Shown piece after piece: positions 63,301 through 64,000 of a DNA stretch of 64,000 nt (its first letter is position 1; every line of letters begins with the position of its first letter). The DNA lies in assembly GCA_004369085.1 (NCBI GenBank), contig ML210247.1, positions 34,611 to 98,610 on the forward strand, read 5' to 3'. The notes under the pieces were generated by a model. That model was given only the letters and a program-made list of their open reading frames with translations. It made no database searches and had not been told where the DNA came from. A program made the position numbers and the translations under genes. The stretch comes from Coprinopsis marcescibilis. Lineage: Eukaryota > Basidiomycota > Agaricomycetes > Agaricales > Psathyrellaceae.

Positions 63301-64000
63301 ATGGTTAGAAAAACACGCTCATCAGCTCGCAGAGCTACTTCCCCGGATTCTTCCCCGGCGACGCCGACAACAAATGCTTCCCCAGTCTTCAGTGCAAGAA
63401 ACTCGATAAAGGAAGAAACCCCCGCAACATCAGACCAAGAAGACGTACAAGTAGTCAAGAGAAAATTACCGATGCGGGTGACTAGTATCACGAAGCGTCC
63501 CGCTGAAAGTGACAGCGAGGCAGAGGGCGATAGCGAAAGCTCAAGAGCGCCCAAGCGGAGGGCATCCAGCAACCGGGCCTATGTTGAGATTACAAACAAC
63601 GGCAGTAACAAAGGATCGAAGGTAAATCTGTTCCCTTACAGCATATGCCCGTAGCTAACAATGGGGGTTTAGCGCCGACCAGCCGCGAGGGCAGTAGCAA
63701 AGGGCAAAGGGAAGGCCAGGGCTCAAACCCCCGAAGACTCGTTTGAAGAGCAGGATGATGTCGATGGGATTTCCGAGTCAAGCGATAGTGGTTCTGAATT
63801 CGAGGCCCTAGTATCTGAAGATGAAGTCGATGATACCGAAGCCGAAGAAGAGGCGGAAGAAATCATGTTGGATGCAGCTGTTCGCGATTCATTGTCAACC
63901 GCTAGCCCTAGAAACGGCGAGTCATCTGCTGCCTCGCGCAGGCGGGCTCCGGATTCCCGTGCCGCCATGATTGCAGCTGCGACTGAGCGCCGTCTCGCGC
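63301..64000 (+). CDS. N-terminal part of a nuclear-looking protein with UIM-like motif (cut by window end)
   Basis: The start MVRKTRSSARRATSPDSSPA is basic and Ser/Thr/Pro-rich. One intron (about 63621-63671) joins NGSNKGSK to RRPAARAVAKGKGKARAQTP in frame. An acidic stretch follows (EEQDDVDGISESSDSGSEFE), then EEIMLDAAVRDSLSTA, which fits the ubiquitin-interacting motif pattern (acidic, x, hydrophobic, x, x, Ala, x3, Ser). The sequence then reads APDSRAAMIAAATERRL and runs out of the window. Basic/acidic N-termini with such a motif occur in RAD16-type SNF2 proteins, but no helicase motif is visible here, so the identity is open. Confidence 0.65.

Overview
The window is nuclear DNA from a filamentous basidiomycete, most likely an Agaricomycete. 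Nearly every gene is broken by many short GT-AG introns, usually about 45-70 bp. One gene encodes a DUF6535 protein, a family I know only from basidiomycetes, and the left edge holds a fungal PIF/Harbinger DNA transposon and a LINE remnant. I see no prokaryotic or organellar signature, no CRISPR array, no rRNA and no tRNA that I can support.

Layout. 1-4.9 kb is decayed mobile DNA: a two-gene Harbinger element (transposase on +, Myb/SANT-like accessory gene on -), a LINE remnant lacking its reverse transcriptase core, and an unassigned acidic reading frame. 5-12.3 kb carries KGD4, proteasome alpha subunit SCL1/PSMA6 and the Pol III largest subunit RPC1. 12.7-20 kb carries a WW-domain glycine-rich protein, an HMG-box protein and a PNUTS (PPP1R10)-like PP1 regulator. 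20.5-25.4 kb holds a LIM-domain-binding co-regulator divergent from IMP3. 25.8-32.2 kb is a complete kinesin-3. 33-43 kb contains a cyclopropane-fatty-acid synthase, a poorly resolved 2-kb stretch, ARL2 and eIF5B. 43-50 kb has an APC-family permease and several small or membrane genes without recognised family. 50.7-64 kb has mitochondrial Xaa-Pro aminopeptidase ICP55, a diacylglycerol-lipase-like enzyme, NOP58, the DUF6535 membrane protein, TTI2 and the 5' part of a nuclear-looking gene cut by the window end.

How the genes relate. There are no operons. Neighbours share short intergenic spaces, and many are divergent pairs with 176-352 bp between start codons: SCL1/RPC1, HMG/PNUTS, LDB/IMP3, ARL2/eIF5B, ICP55/lipase and TTI2/63301. 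Ribosome and RNA biology is well represented (RPC1, IMP3, NOP58, eIF5B), but this looks like ordinary housekeeping density rather than a dedicated cluster.

I did not find a clearly new multi-gene system. The most interesting signals are gene-structural. A GC-AG intron with an open, in-frame sequence splits the PNUTS C3H zinc finger, so its retention would leave the frame intact and break the finger. Micro-exons encode the kinesin-3 P-loop and part of the WW domain. A short degenerate copy of the RPC1 5' coding sequence lies about 43 kb away. Several small genes could not be assigned. All intron positions were read by eye from splice-site and reading-frame logic and have not been tested with transcripts.
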